From Maritimibacter sp. (lineage in GTDB: Bacteria > Pseudomonadota > Alphaproteobacteria > Rhodobacterales > Rhodobacteraceae): 6,970 nt of DNA. The stretch spans positions 1 through 6,970 of the forward strand of contig JAGRMP010000224.1 of the NCBI GenBank assembly GCA_020441225.1, read 5' to 3'. Positions 5,022 through 6,970 of the stretch are shown in pieces. The position numbers and the translations under genes were made by a program. Positions within the stretch are counted from its first letter, which is position 1. Each line of letters starts with the position of its first letter. The notes below the pieces were generated by a model. It saw only the letters and a program-made list of their open reading frames with translations, searched no databases and was not told the DNA's origin.

Positions 5022-6320
5022 ATGTACAGGGTCTGGAACTTCATCAGCGACTATTCGATCCTGTTGCTCGTCGGTGCCGCCGCGGCGCTGATCTGGGCCA
5101 ATACCGACCCCCACGGCTATCACCACTTCGTCGAAATGCCGCTGTGGTTCAACTCCTGGATCGGCATCGACATCCAGAGCTGGACCCAGGCCTACGGCGA
5201 GAGCGCGCTGCATTACGAGGTCGGCGACGTCGAAAAGGTCGTGACCTTCCACTACCTGGTCAACGACATATTGATGGCGCTGTTCTTCGCCATGGCGGCG
5301 AAGGAAGTCTGGGAAGCGGTGATCCTGAAGAACGGTTCGCTCAGGGGCCGCAAGGCCGCGTCTCCGCTGATCGCCACGGCGGGCGGCATGGCCGGGCCGG
5401 TGGTCGTCTACCTCGGTCTCGCTCTGCTGATCGGGTCCGACACGTTCAGTGCCGTGGCGCATGGCTGGGCGGTGCCGACCGCGACCGACATCGCCTTTTC
5501 CTACCTCGTGGGCCGCATTGTCTTCGGGGCGGGCCACCCGGCGGTGCGCTTCCTGCTGCTCCTCGCCATCGCCGACGACGCCGGCGGGCTCATCATTCTC
5601 GCGATCTTCTACCCGACCGCCGCGCTGGCCCCGGTCTGGCTGCTCCTGTCCTTCGGCGCGGCGCTGTTCGCCTTCCTCGCCTTCAACTACCTGCCGCGGC
5701 GGCTCGACAAGGGCGACCAGGCGCGCCCGCATTCGACCCGGATCCGCAAGTTGCTCGGCCCCTGGCCCTATGTGATCGCCGGGATCGTGAGCTGGATCGG
5801 GTTTGCCCAGTCGGGCATCCACCCTGCGCTCGGCCTGCTGCCGGTGGTGCCCGCGATCCCGCATGCCGACCGTGCCTTCGGGATCTTTTCCGGCGCCGAA
5901 CGCTACCTGACCGACCTGCTCAACGTGATGGAACACGCGCTGCGCTACCCGGTCGAGATCGTGCTCCTCCTGTTCGGCCTCGCCAATGCGGGCGTCGAGT
6001 TTTCGGCCATCGGCGAGCCGACCGTCCTGGTGCTTGCCGGTCTGATCCTGGGCAAACCCATCGGTATCTTCCTGTTGGGCTGGTTGGCGGCGAAGCCGCT
6101 CGGCCTCGGCCTGCCCGCGGGGATGCGGATCGTCGATCTTGTCGTGGTCGGTTTCGTCGCCGCCATCGGGTTCACCGTCGCCCTGTTCATCGCCGCGGTG
6201 GCGTTCGAGCCGGGACCAGTGCAGGACGCCGCAAAAATGGGCGCTCTGTTCTCCTTCGGGGCCGCCGCGCTCGCGATCGCCGCCGGGAAACTGTTCCGGG
6301 TCGAGAAACAAAAGGACTGA
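5022..6320 (+). CDS. nhaA: Na+/H+ antiporter NhaA (432 aa)
   Basis: NhaA exchanges cytoplasmic Na+ or Li+ for external H+ across the inner membrane, serving pH and sodium homeostasis. The key elements are visible: PTATDIAFS with D156 (equivalent to E. coli D133), LAIADDAGG with D185-D186 (equivalent to the ion-binding D163-D164), and ILGKPIG with K345 (equivalent to K300). SGIHPALG (264-271) and LANAG (320-324) also match the family. At the pH-sensing end, E304-H305 seem to match E. coli E252-H253, while R307 or Y309 stands near where H256 would be. At 432 residues it is longer than the 388-residue E. coli protein, mainly from the segment after helix 1 (about 45-75) and the loop at about 224-245. 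Start ATG 5022 places helix 1 at once after MYRVWNFISDY; an in-frame TTG at 4959 adds an unrelated polar leader. The purine stretch GGAAG (5006-5010) is a poorly spaced ribosome site. Confidence 0.93.
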   Translation: MYRVWNFISDYSILLLVGAAAALIWANTDPHGYHHFVEMPLWFNSWIGIDIQSWTQAYGESALHYEVGDVEKVVTFHYLVNDILMALFFAMAAKEVWEAVILKNGSLRGRKAASPLIATAGGMAGPVVVYLGLALLIGSDTFSAVAHGWAVPTATDIAFSYLVGRIVFGAGHPAVRFLLLLAIADDAGGLIILAIFYPTAALAPVWLLLSFGAALFAFLAFNYLPRRLDKGDQARPHSTRIRKLLGPWPYVIAGIVSWIGFAQSGIHPALGLLPVVPAIPHADRAFGIFSGAERYLTDLLNVMEHALRYPVEIVLLLFGLANAGVEFSAIGEPTVLVLAGLILGKPIGIFLLGWLAAKPLGLGLPAGMRIVDLVVVGFVAAIGFTVALFIAAVAFEPGPVQDAAKMGALFSFGAAALAIAAGKLFRVEKQKD

Positions 6321-6324
6321 AATC

Positions 6325-6347
6325 CGGCCGTTTCGCCGCTTTTGTTT
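6325..6347 (+). terminator. Weak candidate intrinsic terminator after nhaA
   Basis: Five bases after the nhaA stop, CGGC (6325-6328) can pair with GCCG (6335-6338), followed by CTTTTGTTT (6339-6347). The stem has only four pairs, so the T-rich tract is the better part of the evidence. The much stronger inverted repeat at 6409-6437 might do the job instead. Confidence 0.35.
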
Positions 6348-6408
6348 CCACCAGAGCACAAATTCAGGGTTTTCCGGGTGCTGGACCCCGCCGGATCCGC
6401 ACTACCTG

Positions 6409-6437
6409 TTGTGTCGGACCCGCGGTGTCCGACATAA
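6409..6437. repeat. Strong inverted repeat between nhaA and the exporter ATPase gene
   Basis: TGTCGGAC (6412-6419) and GTCCGACA (6427-6434) are perfect complements around a 7-base spacer. The symmetry extends outward by a G-T pair (6411/6435) and two T-A pairs (6410/6436, 6409/6437) to give 11-base arms. The spacer begins with CCGCGG, itself a palindrome. No T-run follows on the plus strand; on the minus strand the stem is followed by AACAGG. An operator or an RNA stabilising hairpin is as likely as a terminator. Confidence 0.6.
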
Positions 6438-6463
6438 TGGCGCCCAAAAGGGCCAATATACCC

Positions 6464-6506
6464 TTGACGTTAACGAAGATCGGTTAAAACCGACCCCGAA
6501 CGTCAA
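6464..6506 (+). promoter_or_regulatory. Nested inverted repeats in the leader of the exporter ATPase gene
   Basis: An outer perfect repeat TTGACGTT (6464-6471) / AACGTCAA (6499-6506) surrounds an inner perfect repeat TCGGTT (6480-6485) / AACCGA (6488-6493), and their centres are within about 2 bp. CGTTAACG (6468-6475) is a further palindrome within it. The structure ends 28 bases before the ATG at 6535. It could be an operator or a folded 5' leader. TTGACG at 6464 resembles a -35 hexamer, but no good -10 follows at 16-18 bases. Confidence 0.5.
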
Positions 6507-6534
6507 CGAGCAGTGTTCCGAGGCTGGAAACCGC

Positions 6535-6970
6535 ATGATCGAATTCAAGGACGTCTCCAAGTCGTTCTGGACCGGCAAGCAACGCAAGGTCATCCTCGAC
6601 CGTGCGTCGTTCCGTATCGAACTCGGCAATTCGCTCGGTATCCTTGCACCCAACGGCGCGGGCAAGACGACGATCATCAACATGATGGCGGGGCTGGAAA
6701 AACCCGACGACGGCGAGATTACCAGGACGTCGCGCGTGTCCTTTCCGCTCGGCTTCATGGGCGGGGTGATCGGGCGACTTTCCGCCAAGGAAAACGCCCG
6801 CTACGTCGCCCGGCTCTACGGGCTCGATCCCGACTATATCGAGGCCTACACCCGCTGGCTCTGCGGGCTCGAGGAATACTACGATTTCCCGGTCGGCACC
6901 TACAGCCAGGGGATGCGGGCGCGGTTCACCTTCTCGCTGCTCCTGTCGCTGGAATTCGACATCTACCTGA
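6535..6970 (+). CDS. Capsule-type polysaccharide ABC exporter ATP-binding protein, KpsT-like (5' part, 145 codons)
   Basis: This is the N-terminal two thirds of an ABC ATPase of the KpsT/BexA/CtrD subfamily, which powers export of capsular or related surface polysaccharide across the inner membrane through an ABC-2 permease. Residues 1-10 (MIEFKDVSKS) begin the first strand. Walker A is APNGAGKTT (38-46) with K44; its first position is Ala, not Gly. SFPLGFMGGVIGRLSAKENARYVARLYG (69-96) corresponds to the Q-loop region, which in this subfamily lacks a typical Gln. The signature YSQGMRAR (123-130) stands for the usual LSSGMR type. Walker B (FDIYL...) begins at the window edge. There is no fused C-terminal domain information. 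ATG 6535 is consistent with the family start; the ribosome site is weak (GGAAA at 6526-6530, four bases upstream). Permease and outer-membrane export genes should follow beyond the window. kpsT is the nearest named relative, but the polysaccharide is unknown. Confidence 0.85.
   Translation, partial: MIEFKDVSKSFWTGKQRKVILDRASFRIELGNSLGILAPNGAGKTTIINMMAGLEKPDDGEITRTSRVSFPLGFMGGVIGRLSAKENARYVARLYGLDPDYIEAYTRWLCGLEEYYDFPVGTYSQGMRARFTFSLLLSLEFDIYL

Noticed and set aside
3570..6359. 929-residue open frame on the minus strand
   Set aside because: It runs antisense to the permease and NhaA genes. Its composition (Arg/Gly/Glu/Asp-rich, low complexity) is typical of a shadow frame in GC-rich DNA, and no family resemblance is seen.
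4997..6487. 496-residue plus-strand frame overlapping nhaA
   Set aside because: It is an Arg/Pro-rich shadow of nhaA in another frame; the NhaA frame has all family motifs.
6470..6487. Second CtrA-type box ahead of the exporter ATPase gene
   Set aside because: Two TTAA elements are present (6470-6473, 6484-6487), but they are separated by 10 bases, not 7.
1..6970. CRISPR array, tRNA, rRNA, insertion sequence or phage genes
   Set aside because: No regularly spaced direct repeats, no tRNA or rRNA signatures and no transposase, integrase or phage-like reading frames were seen.

Overview
The window looks like chromosomal DNA from a high-GC alphaproteobacterium, most likely of the Rhodobacteraceae/Paracoccaceae type. 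The grounds are strong G/C bias at third codon positions, family resemblances (UbiK, SseB-family, the CxxC uracil-DNA glycosylase family, a KpsT-like exporter ATPase), a CtrA-type TTAA-N7-TTAAC box, and frequent GTTAAC elements in the intergenic regions. This placement is an inference from recall of families; no search was run.

Layout, left to right. (1) 73-324 (+): a short UbiK/BMFP-family accessory factor with a good Shine-Dalgarno sequence. (2) 492-1202 (+): a phytanoyl-CoA dioxygenase family reading frame broken by an in-frame amber codon at 540-542. The iron-binding residues survive downstream, but the N-terminus is cut off. (3) 1203-1561: a gene-free stretch with three inverted repeats, one resembling a LacI-family operator with no target gene visible. 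(4) 2996-1562 (-): a tightly coupled pair, a uracil-DNA glycosylase family protein with four cysteines in a [4Fe-4S]-like pattern, then an SseB-family protein whose ribosome binding site lies in the end of the glycosylase gene. (5) 2997-3328: a divergent control region with a perfect 32-bp palindrome, a CtrA-type box and two related half-palindromic sites exactly 40 bp apart in front of the next gene. (6) 3329-4715 (+): an overlapping ArsR-family repressor and ArsP/UPF0718-type permease pair, probably a metalloid or organoarsenical efflux operon. (7) 5022-6320 (+): a NhaA Na+/H+ antiporter, separately spaced. (8) 6321-6534: a weak terminator and two strong inverted repeats. (9) 6535-6970 (+): the first 145 codons of a capsule-type polysaccharide exporter ATPase (KpsT-like), cut by the window edge.

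Functionally, the right half is envelope and ion/metalloid handling: metalloid efflux under ArsR control, Na+/H+ exchange, and the start of a surface polysaccharide export locus. The left half is unlinked housekeeping genes. I do not see a clearly new multi-gene system. The most noteworthy items are the amber-interrupted dioxygenase, the densely structured region between the glycosylase and arsR genes, and the nested inverted repeats in front of the exporter gene.
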